The notes: generated from the sequence alone by a model not told the origin. Positions 8,093 through 18,533 are shown, counted from the first letter of the stretch. The stretch: 42,308 nt of DNA from Nitrospinota bacterium (GCA_022562795.1 JADFOP010000015.1:1-42308); one strand, 5' to 3'. Translations and numbers: made by a program.

Positions 8093-8962
8093 GTGAAGAG
8101 AATAAACCTGCTCACCGAAGGCCACGGCCTGCGCTACGCCCCGGCTCAACCAATCTCAGATGAGACAACCCCTCATTCTGCCTGGCGTCGAGGACCAAGG
8201 TCGCCACGCAGAGGGGCTGGTAAGCCTCTCGTGGCTCTCGCCTTGATTGTTCTCTTGGCCGGAGGGGGGTGGTGGGTCTATCAAGAATTCGGCCCGTGGG
8301 GTCTTCGTCTTAAGTCTCTCCGCCAGAGCCTGGTTGGACTGATGCCCTCTAAGCCCCCAGGCGCCCCACCCTCGGCGCCTACGCCTAAGCCACCTGAAGC
8401 GAAAGCGCCACAACCGCCGGCCGCCGCCGCACCCTCCCATCCCCCGCCGGGTGTCAAGGCGGCCCAGGTGGGCCGATGGTATCGTTCAGACCGGGCGTAT
8501 CCCTTCTCCATTCTCGTGGCCTCATTCCGCAAGGAGGCTTCAGCGGCGGCCTTCGCCGGGAGCTTGGCCTCGGCCGGCCACCCGGTCACCGTTGCCCCAA
8601 CGAACCTCGGCGCGCGGGGACGATGGCATCGGGTAGTCCTCGTCCGGTACGGGGCCAGTAGCGATGCTAGGAAAGCCGCCGCCCTTCTCAAGGGCAAGCA
8701 ACCAATTACCGACACGCTCGTCCTCCAGTTGCCCTATTCTGTCGAGGTAGGACGGGAGCGGGAAAAAGCGGCCGCTGAGGCTGCCCGTGCCGCACTCGCC
8801 TCAAAAGGGTTTCTGGCCCATATCTTTCCCGAAGCGGCGGGCCCTGACGAGCCGGTGACCTTCCTCCTACTGGCGGGAGCCTTTTCCTCCAAGGGTCAAG
8901 CAGAGGCCTTCGCCACCACCCTCAAGCAAGCCGGCCTTGAGGCCAAAGTCGTAATCCCGTAG
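8093..8962 (+). CDS. Single-pass membrane protein with two SPOR-like repeats
   Basis: SPOR domains bind denuded peptidoglycan glycans, typically at division sites. The 289-residue protein has a basic cytoplasmic tail, one membrane segment (about 45-63), a Pro/Ala-rich periplasmic linker (about 85-125) and two SPOR-type repeats. The first, about 135-205, begins AYPFSILVASFRKEASAAAFAGSL and ends WHRVVLVRYGASSDARKAA. The second, about 212-288, has VTFLLLAGAFSSKGQAEAFATTL. The start is a GTG with GAGGG six bases upstream, nine bases after the preceding lipoprotein. The domain call rests on pattern, since SPOR sequences are very variable; the membrane topology is clear. The overall architecture is like FtsN or DedD, but no division genes are adjacent. 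Confidence 0.72.
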   Translation: MKRINLLTEGHGLRYAPAQPISDETTPHSAWRRGPRSPRRGAGKPLVALALIVLLAGGGWWVYQEFGPWGLRLKSLRQSLVGLMPSKPPGAPPSAPTPKPPEAKAPQPPAAAAPSHPPPGVKAAQVGRWYRSDRAYPFSILVASFRKEASAAAFAGSLASAGHPVTVAPTNLGARGRWHRVVLVRYGASSDARKAAALLKGKQPITDTLVLQLPYSVEVGREREKAAAEAARAALASKGFLAHIFPEAAGPDEPVTFLLLAGAFSSKGQAEAFATTLKQAGLEAKVVIP

Positions 8963-8970
8963 CCGAGCAG

Positions 8971-9009
8971 AAAAAAAACCCCACCGGGCCCGCACGGAGC
9001 CCGGCGGGG
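8971..9009 (-). terminator. Intrinsic terminator for the gene at 9067-9399
   Basis: CCCC-A-CCGGGC (8979-8989) pairs with GCCCGG-C-GGGG (8999-9009) around a nine-base loop, an 11-position stem with one mismatch. On the minus strand it is followed directly by eight T residues (A8 at 8971-8978 on the plus strand). This is a canonical minus-strand terminator. On the plus strand no T-run follows, so any effect on the convergent SPOR gene would rely on the hairpin alone. Confidence 0.88.
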
Positions 9010-9066
9010 ATAATTGCAGGAATGTGACAGAGCCAGTCTAGCTATCGGGGCTCGGCTGGCTACTGG

Positions 9067-9399
9067 TTACTGTGACTTGCTGAGGTCGACCCCATCTACC
9101 GGGCTGCTCAGCCAGCCAAAGGGGAAGGTCAGAATCTGGAAGATCCCGACGAAGAAGCGTCCTGGCAGCATGAATATGCCCTTAATCAGCCCCTCGACGA
9201 GCGAGTCCATAAAGGGCCTGGGCTGCTCGGCCAGTCGTTCACCAGCGCCTTCCTCCAACGACATGCCGGAAATTGTGAGGTTCTTGATCCCCAACTCCAG
9301 CTTTTTAAGCGAGTGACCTATATCGATCTGTGCTAAGGCGACGGTCGGGACGGCGAGCATTGATAAAACCACGGTCATTGCAATCAGCTTCTTTATCAT
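9067..9399 (-). CDS. Small secreted protein of unknown function
   Basis: A 110-residue protein with a clear Sec signal peptide (MIKKLIAMTVV...VALA|Q, cleavage near residue 24). The mature part is about 86 residues: LKKLELGIKNLTISGMSLEE, a Glu-rich turn, then VEGLIKGIFMLPGRFFVGIFQILTFPFG. This alternation of short amphipathic segments faintly resembles the small secreted exosortase-system-associated family TIGR04073, which has KLGRGL-like and LTFPF-like motifs; that is a memory-based resemblance, not a verified hit. The ATG at 9399 has a very strong AAGGAGGAGGA site. With its own promoter region and a strong terminator it is a single-gene, probably well-expressed unit. No function is assigned. 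Confidence 0.72.
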   Translation of the reverse strand: MIKKLIAMTVVLSMLAVPTVALAQIDIGHSLKKLELGIKNLTISGMSLEEGAGERLAEQPRPFMDSLVEGLIKGIFMLPGRFFVGIFQILTFPFGWLSSPVDGVDLSKSQ

Positions 9400-9424
9400 C
9401 TTTTGTCCTCCTCCTTTCACCCTA

Positions 9425-9455
9425 TTATTACCTAAGGCATACAAGTGCCTTTCAA
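9425..9455 (-). promoter_or_regulatory. Putative promoter with embedded palindrome upstream of the small secreted protein
   Basis: On the minus strand TTGAAA (9450-9455) and TAATAA (9425-9430) are separated by 19 bases, a loose sigma-70 match. Within the spacer lies AAGGCA-N6-TGCCTT (9434-9451), a perfect 6-bp inverted repeat in an ideal operator position. The promoter call is weak; the palindrome is exact. Confidence 0.4.
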
Positions 9456-9873
9456 TCACCCCGCGCCCTTGGCCCACCGGCAACGGGGATCAACAAGATA
9501 ATATGAGGGGGATTGGGTAGCCCCCTCCGACGGTCGTCCCTATTTCAGGCCGCCATCGTCAACTATGGATGTTTGGTGTGTGGCTTTCGTTCGGGAGTAA
9601 TTCTGACCTTGGAGATGTCAACATCGCGGGGTGTAGCGCCCGCGGTGACGCTCCCTGGCCTTTTCTCCCACGTCAACGCCCTGCGATGTCCCCATGGTGT
9701 CCACCACCCACACGAGGGCGTTGCCCCATCCATTCCTCCACCTACTAACAGGTCACCAGTTGGAAGGCGAAGGACTTAAGTGGCCTTATAACACACCCTG
9801 GAAAACCATGCAAGCGTTTTTTCGTAGTATCGAGAGCCAAGCGCAAAAAGGGGAACCGGCGGTCTGTATTCGC
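9456..9873. other. Gene-free stretch, nothing recognised
   Basis: About 420 bases between the small secreted protein's promoter and the end of the TPR gene. An 88-codon plus-strand frame (9513-9779) has no ribosome site and no protein-like composition. I see no tRNA, no terminator with a T-run, and only small inverted repeats such as CGCGGG-N8-CCCGCG near 9625. It may be relic sequence or hold an unseen small RNA. Confidence 0.4.
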
Positions 9874-11301
9874 TCAGGGGTTAGACATCGCCCGATAGAG
9901 CTGCTCCTCTCTTGCGGCCTCTCGAACGAAGCCCAGGCGGTTGTAAATGACCGAGAGGTTGAAATGGGCATCGGGCAGGTTGGCGTCGTGGGCCAAGGAT
10001 TTTTTAAGCGCCGCAACGGCCTCTTCGAGCCTTCCTGCGTGGGCCAGGGCCGCCCCGAGGTTGAGGTGAGCCTCAGCGAGAGACGGGTCGATGGCGACCG
10101 CCTTATTGTAGGCGTCAATTTCCTCGGCCCGGCGCCCCATCTCACCGTATACGATACCCAAGTTGACGTAGGCCCTGGTGTGACGGGGGTTTTGGGCCAA
10201 GGCGGCGCGCAAGTCGGCCACCGCTTCCTTATAACGCTTAAGGCCATGGAGAGCCACCCCTCGGTTGACAAGCGCTTTGATGTGGCCGGGCTGCTGGGCT
10301 AGAACCGCATCGACGGTCTGTCGGGCTTCCTCATACGATTCGCGCCTAAGGAGGTTGACACCCAGGTTGTATCGGGCCTCTAAGTCGTCGGGATCGAGGG
10401 TCAGGGTACGCCGGTAGGTCGCTATGGCCTCATCGATACGGTAGCCAGGCCCGTAACGGACCCCCTCGGCGTTATGCTCGTAGGCCACGGCCAGATTGTA
10501 TGCGGCATCGGAGTATGTGGGGTCAATGGCCAGAGCCTGCTGGTAGGCGGCCACGGCCTCATCAACCTTCCCTTGTCGGCGCAGCGCCAGCCCCAGATTG
10601 TTGGCAGCCGCCGCGTTTCGGGGGTTGAGCTCCAGGGCACGGCGGTTGGATGCGATGGCCTCTTCGTAGCGGCCCAGGTGGGCCAGCGCCCGGCCCCGAT
10701 GAAAGTGGATGAGAGCCTGGCTCGGCTCGATGGCCGCCGCCCTGTCGTATGACTCCAATGCCGTGGACCATTGCGCCTTGGCTGCGTAAGCGGCTCCCAA
10801 GTTGACGTAGGCCTCCACCAGCTCCGGCTTGATCTCAATCGCCCGCTGAAGTCTTGCGATGGCTTCATCCAGCTTGCCCTGATTGGCGGCCACCGCCCCC
10901 AGGTTGAGGTAGGCCTCGGCCATGTAGGGGTTCTGAGAAAGGGCTTGCTGAAAAGCGGCCTCGGCCTCGGTGGAGCGGCCCTGTCGGGCCAAGACCGAGC
11001 CCAGGTTGACGTAGCCCCGGGCGAGGGAAGGGTCGGCCTTAACGGCCCTTCGGTAGGCGGCTTCCGCCTCTGGAAGCCGGCCCTCCCGGTCGTTGATCAC
11101 CCCAAGGCTGAAGAGCGCCTGTACGTGGGACGGGTCGGCGGCGACAGCCGCCTCGAAGGCCTTCCTGGCATCTTTACCCCGGCCTTCTGCGGCCAGCGCT
11201 ACCCCCTGGCGGTAGAGGCTCTCGGCCGACGGCGCCTCGGCTCCCGCGACGGATCCCCAAGCAAGCACCAAGATGAACAGGCATGCGAGAGATCTGCGCA
11301 A
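9874..11301 (-). CDS. Secreted protein of 13 tandem TPR repeats
   Basis: A 475-residue protein made of a signal peptide (about 1-22, RRSLACLFILVLAWGSVAGA) and 13 consecutive 34-residue tetratricopeptide repeats with no other domain. Repeat 8 carries a nine-residue insertion (GVRYGPGYR). TPR superhelices bind proteins or peptides; export suggests a periplasmic scaffold or adaptor, with the partner unknown. The start is TTG at 11301, chosen because a perfect AAAGGAGG lies five bases upstream; a GTG at 11334 opens the frame further but has no ribosome site and would weaken the signal peptide. It has its own extended -10 promoter and follows the PTPS gene on the same strand. Confidence 0.85.
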   Translation of the reverse strand: MRRSLACLFILVLAWGSVAGAEAPSAESLYRQGVALAAEGRGKDARKAFEAAVAADPSHVQALFSLGVINDREGRLPEAEAAYRRAVKADPSLARGYVNLGSVLARQGRSTEAEAAFQQALSQNPYMAEAYLNLGAVAANQGKLDEAIARLQRAIEIKPELVEAYVNLGAAYAAKAQWSTALESYDRAAAIEPSQALIHFHRGRALAHLGRYEEAIASNRRALELNPRNAAAANNLGLALRRQGKVDEAVAAYQQALAIDPTYSDAAYNLAVAYEHNAEGVRYGPGYRIDEAIATYRRTLTLDPDDLEARYNLGVNLLRRESYEEARQTVDAVLAQQPGHIKALVNRGVALHGLKRYKEAVADLRAALAQNPRHTRAYVNLGIVYGEMGRRAEEIDAYNKAVAIDPSLAEAHLNLGAALAHAGRLEEAVAALKKSLAHDANLPDAHFNLSVIYNRLGFVREAAREEQLYRAMSNP

Positions 11302-11371
11302 AGCAGCCTCCTTTGAAGCGGCACGCTCACTCACCCGCAGCGACTGAGAAGTCGGGCTCCCCCGGTCTCAT

Positions 11372-11380
11372 ATTATACCA
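11372..11380 (-). promoter_or_regulatory. Extended -10 promoter of the TPR gene
   Basis: On the minus strand TGGTATAAT gives a perfect -10 hexamer (11372-11377) with the TG extension, which can make a weak -35 sufficient. No good -35 is visible at 16-18 bases. The start would be near 11365, leaving a leader of about 64 bases that contains a small hairpin (CGACT-TCTC-AGTCG, 11341-11354). Confidence 0.6.
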
Positions 11381-11407
11381 GTCCGGTCAAGGGAAGGCTG
11401 AGCGGCC

Positions 11408-11782
11408 CTAAGGGGTGGGAATGTAGCTGGCCACATACCGATCCTGCTCGCCCACATCGACCCGTGCGATGGTCACCCCGTCGCGTTCGATAACCGACGC
11501 CAAGCGGCCATAAATCCACCGGGCCAGGTTTTCGCTGGTGGGATTGAGTCCACCCAGGGCCGGGTTGTCATTGAGATTCGTGTAGGTAAGCTCCTCAAGG
11601 CACGCCTCCAGGGCCCGGTGGGCCTCGACAAAATCGATACCCATCCCGGCCTCATCGAGAGTCTGGCAAGCCATCACCACCTCTACCTGCCAGTTGTGGC
11701 CGTGGAGCGACTCCAACTCACCGTCGGCATAGCGCACCTGGTGGGCGGCGTTAAAGCCGCCGCGGACGCGAACTTCGTACAT
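11408..11782 (-). CDS. 6-pyruvoyltetrahydropterin synthase / QueD family, PTPS-III-like
   Basis: A 124-residue enzyme of the tunnelling-fold pterin family that acts on 7,8-dihydroneopterin triphosphate or related pterins. Zinc-ligand His residues are visible in FNAAHQV and LHGHNW. In QueD and classical PTPS a catalytic Cys lies four residues before HGHN, as in C-E-x-L-HGHN. Here the sequence reads L-E-S-L-HGHN, so the Cys is replaced by Leu while the adjacent Glu is kept. That is the pattern reported for PTPS-III proteins, which replace FolB (dihydroneopterin aldolase) in folate synthesis. The ATG at 11782 has GGAGG six bases upstream; the longer in-frame start at 11905 overlaps the divergent nfeD start and is rejected. 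No queuosine or folate genes are adjacent, so context is silent. Confidence 0.87.
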   Translation of the reverse strand: MYEVRVRGGFNAAHQVRYADGELESLHGHNWQVEVVMACQTLDEAGMGIDFVEAHRALEACLEELTYTNLNDNPALGGLNPTSENLARWIYGRLASVIERDGVTIARVDVGEQDRYVASYIPTP

Positions 11783-11804
11783 GGGGTGCCTCCATCCATC
11801 CATC

Positions 11805-11833
11805 ACGATAGGCTGCCTCAAGGGAGAAGTCAA
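11805..11833 (-). promoter_or_regulatory. Promoter of the PTPS-family gene
   Basis: TTGACT (11828-11833) and TATCGT (11805-11810) with a 17-base spacer on the minus strand. The start near 11798 leaves a very short leader that still contains the GGAGG ribosome site. Confidence 0.62.
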
Positions 11834-11852
11834 TGCAGCCTGCCAGCCACCG

Positions 11853-11881
11853 TTGCATTCACCTAGACCCTCGGATATGAT
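11853..11881 (+). promoter_or_regulatory. Promoter of nfeD, placing transcription start at the ATG
   Basis: TTGCAT (11853-11858) and TATGAT (11876-11881) with an ideal 17-base spacer on the plus strand. Seven bases after the -10 is 11888, the first base of the nfeD ATG, so the message would be leaderless or nearly so. This agrees with the absence of a Shine-Dalgarno there. Confidence 0.65.
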
Positions 11882-11887
11882 GATTTT

Positions 11888-13213
11888 ATGATGTTTTCGC
11901 TCCACACCGGACCGTGGCGAGCTGCGCTGTTAGGCACTTTCGTGGTGGGGCTCGCTCTTTCATCCGCTTCAGCCGCAACCCCCACTCCCAGGCCCGTCGC
12001 CTTGCTGCCTTACAGTGGGGTAATCAACCCCGTCGCAAGTGAATACGTCGACAAGGGTCTAGAAAAAGCCCGCGCCTTGGGCGCCCAAGCCCTCGTACTA
12101 CAACTCGACACTCCCGGCGGCCTCGATAAATCCATGCGTCTGATCATTAAGTCCATGCTGGCAAGCCCCATCCCGGTGGTGGTTTACGTCGCGCCCGCAG
12201 GGAGCAGGGCAGCCAGCGCCGGGGTCTTCATCACCATGGCGGCCCACGTTGCGGCTATGGCGCCGGGCACCAACATCGGCGCGGCCCACCCAGTGGCCCT
12301 GGGCGGGGGTAAGATGGACAAGACCATGATCGAGAAGGTGGAGAACGACGCGGCGGCTTACATTCGCTCCCTGGCCGAACGATGGGGCCGGAACGCCGAC
12401 TGGGCCGAGGAGGCCGTCCGCAAGAGTGTGTCCATCCAGGCCTCCGAAGCCGTCGAGAAAGGGGTGGTCGACCTCCTGGCGCCGAGCCTCGAGGAGCTGC
12501 TGGCTAAGATCGACGGCCGCGCGATCCAGGCGGGCGGCCGGACCGTTACCCTGGCCACAGCCGGGGCGCCGGTCGTGACCGTCTCCATGACGCTCAAGCA
12601 ACGCATCCTCTCGTTCCTGTCCCACCCCAACGTTGCCTACCTCCTCATGCTGCTCGGCTTCTACGGCATTTTCTTCGAACTCTCATCGCCGGGGGCTCTC
12701 TTTCCTGGCATTATCGGGGGGATTGCCATCATTCTGGCGGCCTACGCCCTCCAGCTGCTCCCGGTCAACTGGGCCGGGCTGGCGCTGATGGCCCTAGCCC
12801 TCGTCCTCTTCCTCCTAGAGATTAAGGTTCCCAGCCACGGGGCGCTGACCATAGGCGGAGTAGTCGCCCTTACGCTCGGCAGCCTCATGCTCTTTGACTC
12901 CCCTGACCCCCTCCTTCGGGTCTCGCTCAAAGTTATCATCCCGGCGGTGGTTGTCACCAGCGGGTTCTTTATTTTCCTCGTTGGCAAGACGGCCCAGGCC
13001 CACCGGGCGCGGGTAACCACAGGCCGCGAGGGCCTCGTGGGGGCAGAAGGGATAGTACGGAAGTGGGCCGACGGCCAGGGCACTATCCTGCTTAGGGGTG
13101 AGCTCTGGAAGGCCGAGAGCCAGTCGGCCCTCGTATCAGGCCAGGAGGTGACCGTGACCGAGACAGACGGCCTGACGCTCACCGTCACTCCTCCAGAAGG
13201 AGAACTCAAATGA
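11888..13213 (+). CDS. nfeD: NfeD family long form: ClpP-class serine protease with membrane and OB domains
   Basis: Membrane-bound serine protease of the NfeD1b type that works with slipin/stomatin proteins in membrane quality control. The 441 residues show a signal peptide (1-30) and a periplasmic ClpP/SppA-like domain with LDTPGGL (73-79). Ser110 in [10 protein letters not shown] and Lys150 in [11 protein letters not shown] match the catalytic Ser/Lys pair described for the Pyrococcus homologue. Several membrane segments follow (about 240-340), then a soluble OB-fold domain (about 385-440). Two adjacent ATG codons open the gene without a ribosome site, and the promoter fits a leaderless start. 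Its stop overlaps the slipin ATG as ATGA, the conserved nfeD-slipin arrangement. Confidence 0.94.
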   Translation: MMFSLHTGPWRAALLGTFVVGLALSSASAATPTPRPVALLPYSGVINPVASEYVDKGLEKARALGAQALVLQLDTPGGLDKSMRLIIKSMLASPIPVVVYVAPAGSRAASAGVFITMAAHVAAMAPGTNIGAAHPVALGGGKMDKTMIEKVENDAAAYIRSLAERWGRNADWAEEAVRKSVSIQASEAVEKGVVDLLAPSLEELLAKIDGRAIQAGGRTVTLATAGAPVVTVSMTLKQRILSFLSHPNVAYLLMLLGFYGIFFELSSPGALFPGIIGGIAIILAAYALQLLPVNWAGLALMALALVLFLLEIKVPSHGALTIGGVVALTLGSLMLFDSPDPLLRVSLKVIIPAVVVTSGFFIFLVGKTAQAHRARVTTGREGLVGAEGIVRKWADGQGTILLRGELWKAESQSALVSGQEVTVTETDGLTLTVTPPEGELK

Positions 13214-14016
13214 TCTCGTTGCTCAGCGCACCGCTCATCATCCTCCTCGTCATCATGTTTTTGTTCTCGGCCATCCGGGTGCTCCGGGAGTACGAGCGTG
13301 GCGTGATCTTCAGGCTCGGACGCCTGCTCAAGGCCAAAGGGCCGGGCCTCATCATCGTGCTTCCTGTCATTGATAAGATGGTGCGCGTGTCTCTTAGGCT
13401 CGTGACCATGGATGTGCCGTCCCAGGACGTAATAACCAAGGACAACGTCTCGCTGAAGGTCAACGCCGTTATCTACTTCCGTGTGATGGACCCAGTGAAG
13501 GCCATCATCGAGGTCGAGGACTTCCTTTACGCCACGACCCAGCTCGCCCAGACGACTCTCCGGAGCGTGTTGGGCCAGAGCGAGCTCGATGAGCTGTTGA
13601 GCGAGCGCGATAAGATCAACACGAGCCTCCAGTCGATCCTAGACGAGCACACCGACTCGTGGGGTATCAAGGTGACCCAAGTGGAGGTCAAACACATCGA
13701 CCTGCCGAGCGATATGCAGCGGGCCATCGCCCGGCAGGCGGAGGCGGAGCGGGAAAGGCGGGCCAAGATCATTCACGCCGAGGGTGAGTTCCAGGCCGCC
13801 GGCAAGCTCGCCGAGGCCTCAAAGATCATCGGCCAGCACCCGGCGGCCATTCAGCTTCGCTTTCTCCAGACCCTCACCGAGGTGGCGGCCGAGAACAACT
13901 CCACTGTGATCTTCCCCGTACCCATCGACCTGCTGGGGGCGATATTTCACTCGACCCAGCGTAGCGATGACCAGGCCGGCGGCCAGCCCGAAGCGCCGGA
14001 GGACGCCCAGGGATAA
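13210..14016 (+). CDS. Slipin / stomatin-like SPFH-domain membrane protein
   Basis: SPFH/band-7 protein that forms large membrane-associated assemblies; slipins are the usual partner of NfeD and a substrate of its protease domain in archaeal studies. The 268 residues contain an N-terminal membrane hairpin (about 3-22), then [14 protein letters not shown], the SPFH signature [18 protein letters not shown], and a long Glu/Arg/Ala-rich coiled coil (about 165-215, ending [19 protein letters not shown]). The C-terminal region contains [21 protein letters not shown] lies within the end of nfeD, and the ATGA overlap indicates translational coupling. The gene ends nine bases before the convergent receiver-GAF gene, with no terminator visible between them. 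Confidence 0.94.
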   Translation: MISLLSAPLIILLVIMFLFSAIRVLREYERGVIFRLGRLLKAKGPGLIIVLPVIDKMVRVSLRLVTMDVPSQDVITKDNVSLKVNAVIYFRVMDPVKAIIEVEDFLYATTQLAQTTLRSVLGQSELDELLSERDKINTSLQSILDEHTDSWGIKVTQVEVKHIDLPSDMQRAIARQAEAERERRAKIIHAEGEFQAAGKLAEASKIIGQHPAAIQLRFLQTLTEVAAENNSTVIFPVPIDLLGAIFHSTQRSDDQAGGQPEAPEDAQG

Positions 14017-14025
14017 GACGCACAG

Positions 14026-14994
14026 CTATGATGATGTGGGCTCCTGCGGGGGCGGAGCGTCGGCTGAGCGCTGAAGCGCGGCGTCTGGAGACAGGAGCGC
14101 CACCTCAGCCAACATGCGCTCCTCTTCAATCCCGATCGCCGTTGCGAGGATTCCGATCATCTCTATGTCGCCTTCGGCTAATGCGACCTCGTCCTGGTAC
14201 GCAACGACGAGAGCACCCAAGAGATAGCTAAAACAGCTCACCGCCTGCCCCACGTAAGTCTTAAACTCATTTGCAGCCACGTTCGGGTCGGTGCGCGCAT
14301 AGGGTGTGGCCTGCAGATTGCTGATGATGACAATGCCGTCTTTACCTCCCCGTTTGACCACGTCATAGCAAATGTGCCCAGGCCGGGCCTCGGCAGGATT
14401 ATAGTCGCCGAAGGTCTGCCAGCCGCCTGCCGAATAAACCCGTCCGTCCACGAGCCTTCCGTACAGTGCGCCGTCGGCCCCCAGTATTTCCCCACACGCC
14501 TCAACCAGACGTTGAATGTTGCTGTGAAAATCGGGGGTGAGATCGAGGAAGGCCTCATTCAGCGCGCGATATTGCGCCCCCGTCCTTTTTTTTTCATCTT
14601 CGAGCCGATGCTGGAGGAGAGCCCGCTCAATGGCGGCGGGCAACAGTTCTAGATACCTCCCATCCGTGTCTTTGACGATGTATTCGACCGCCCCTAGCTT
14701 CATCGCCTCGACGGCGACTTCCACGTTGCGGTGGCCGGTGACAATGATGGCGGGCGGCAGGGACTTTCGGGCGGCCAGTCGACGAATCACCTCGAGCCCA
14801 TCGGTACCCGGCATATGGAGGCCAAGAGCCACCACATCGTAATCCCCCGCCTCGAACATCTCCAGCCCCTCTTTCCCGTCGCGCGCAAGCGTTACGGCGT
14901 AGCCCTCCCCCTCCAAGACCGTCTGAACCAGCCGGGCCATCCCGGGGTCGTCCTCCATGTAAAGGATGTGGATGGGTCGGCGCAGCGCCATCAT
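14026..14994 (-). CDS. Receiver-GAF protein with the phospho-acceptor Asp replaced by Gly
   Basis: A 322-residue regulator: CheY-like receiver (about 6-125) followed by a GAF-like sensor domain (about 150-300), with no DNA-binding or enzymatic output. The receiver keeps the acidic pair (Asp15, Asp16 in MEDDPG), the Thr86 switch (IIVTGH) and Lys108 (YIVKD). The phosphorylation-site motif, usually DLHMPGxDG, reads GLHMPGTDG; the codon is GGC, so position 58 is Gly. The protein therefore cannot be phosphorylated in the usual way. The GAF part has IQRLVEACGEILGADGALYG and GHICYDVV; its ligand is unknown. The ATG at 14994 has AAGGAG seven bases upstream; the longer start at 15054 is rejected. No kinase is adjacent. 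Confidence 0.85.
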   Translation of the reverse strand: MMALRRPIHILYMEDDPGMARLVQTVLEGEGYAVTLARDGKEGLEMFEAGDYDVVALGLHMPGTDGLEVIRRLAARKSLPPAIIVTGHRNVEVAVEAMKLGAVEYIVKDTDGRYLELLPAAIERALLQHRLEDEKKRTGAQYRALNEAFLDLTPDFHSNIQRLVEACGEILGADGALYGRLVDGRVYSAGGWQTFGDYNPAEARPGHICYDVVKRGGKDGIVIISNLQATPYARTDPNVAANEFKTYVGQAVSCFSYLLGALVVAYQDEVALAEGDIEMIGILATAIGIEEERMLAEVALLSPDAALQRSADAPPPQEPTSS

Positions 14995-15260
14995 GCCCGC
15001 TCTCCTTTCCAGGGCGGTTGTGCCGGAGTATGCTGGGGCAAAACATATGTTCACCCATATATATCGGCTTTCGTGGGGGAGACGTTAAGGGGAGGGACGA
15101 AGCGGCCGGCCTCATCGCATGGGTGTCAAAATCTTGACGGTGAGATGTTCCCCTGCTCGAAGGACGGTGTGGGGGCATAGGGAAGGGCTAAATGGGACGG
15201 AAGTAGGAGTTATGGAGCAACAGCCCTAAAGTCTTTTACTAAAAATAGATACGGCTAGGC

Positions 15261-16087
15261 TCACCCCTCCCCTCGCACTATCCGGTCGATGGCGAGGACG
15301 GGCTCGAGCAGGGCGGGGAGCTCTTCGAGGGGCCACTGGTTGGGCCCGTCGCAGAGGGCTTTCTCCGGGTTGGGGTGGACCTCGAGGAAGAGGGCGTCGC
15401 AGCCGGCGGCCGCGGCGGCCCGGGCGAGATGAGGGATGAAGCGGCGCTCGCCGCCGCTAGAGCTCCCCTGCGCACCGGGAAGCTGCACGGCGTGTGTGAC
15501 ATCGAAGACGACCGGGTAGCCGAGAGAGCGCATGATGGCCAACCCCCGCATGTCGGCCACGAGGTTGGAGTAGCCAAAGGCGGTCCCCCGCTCGGTGAGC
15601 AAGATATCTTCGTTACCCTGAGAGCGGATTTTCTCCACCACGTGTTCGACGTCCCACGGGGCGAGAAACTGGCCCTTTTTGATATTGACCGGTTTGCCCG
15701 TCGCTGCGGCGGATGTAACGAGATCGGTCTGGCGGCAGAGGAAAGCGGGAATCTGAATGCAGTCAAGAACCTGGGCGGCGGGCTCGACCTCTTCGAGCGA
15801 GTGGACGTCAGAGAGGATCGGCAGGCCGGTCTCTTCTTTAACCCGGCGGAGGATTTCCAGGCCCTCGGCAAGCCCCGGGCCTCGGAAGCTCTCGAAGCTC
15901 GTGCGGTTGGCTTTGTCGTAGGACGACTTGTAGATGACCCCGACCCCCAGGCTCTCTCCCACGGCTTTGAGCCTTAGGGCTACCTCGATGGCGAGCTCCG
16001 CGCTTTCGATAACACAGGGCCCGGCGATGAGGGCAAGCGGCTCGTCGCCGCCGACAGCCACCCGGCCTACAGTGACGGTACGTCCCA

Positions 16088-16088
<1 letters not shown>
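15261..16088 (-). CDS. kdsA: 3-deoxy-8-phosphooctulonate synthase, metal-dependent class
   Basis: Condenses phosphoenolpyruvate and arabinose 5-phosphate to Kdo 8-phosphate, the first dedicated step to Kdo. The 275 residues show IAGPCVIES with Cys25, a metal ligand that is Asn in the metal-independent E. coli type, so this belongs to the Aquifex-like metal-dependent class. Other expected ligands are visible in FDVTHAVQLPG (His), FLEVHPNP (Glu) and CDGPNQW (Asp). KSSYDKANRTS and SDVHS are core substrate motifs. The start is GTG, sharing one base with the pyrG stop (TAGTG), with GGGAG five bases upstream. It is the last gene of the epimerase-ycaR-msbA-kdsB-pyrG-kdsA run; kdsC and kdsD are not in the window. 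Confidence 0.96.
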
Positions 16089-18522
<2,434 letters not shown>

Positions 18523-18533
18523 CCCTCCCCCCG

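Noticed and set aside
8971-9009. Hairpin as a terminator for the plus-strand SPOR gene
   Set aside because: The T-run exists only on the minus strand; on the plus strand the hairpin is followed by ATAATTGC.
9513-9779. Plus-strand 88-codon frame in the gap before the TPR gene
   Set aside because: No ribosome site, no promoter, and composition unlike protein; left as intergenic.
15125-15138. GTCAA-N4-TTGAC inverted repeat upstream of the receiver-GAF gene
   Set aside because: Only five base pairs, far from any recognisable promoter; expected by chance.
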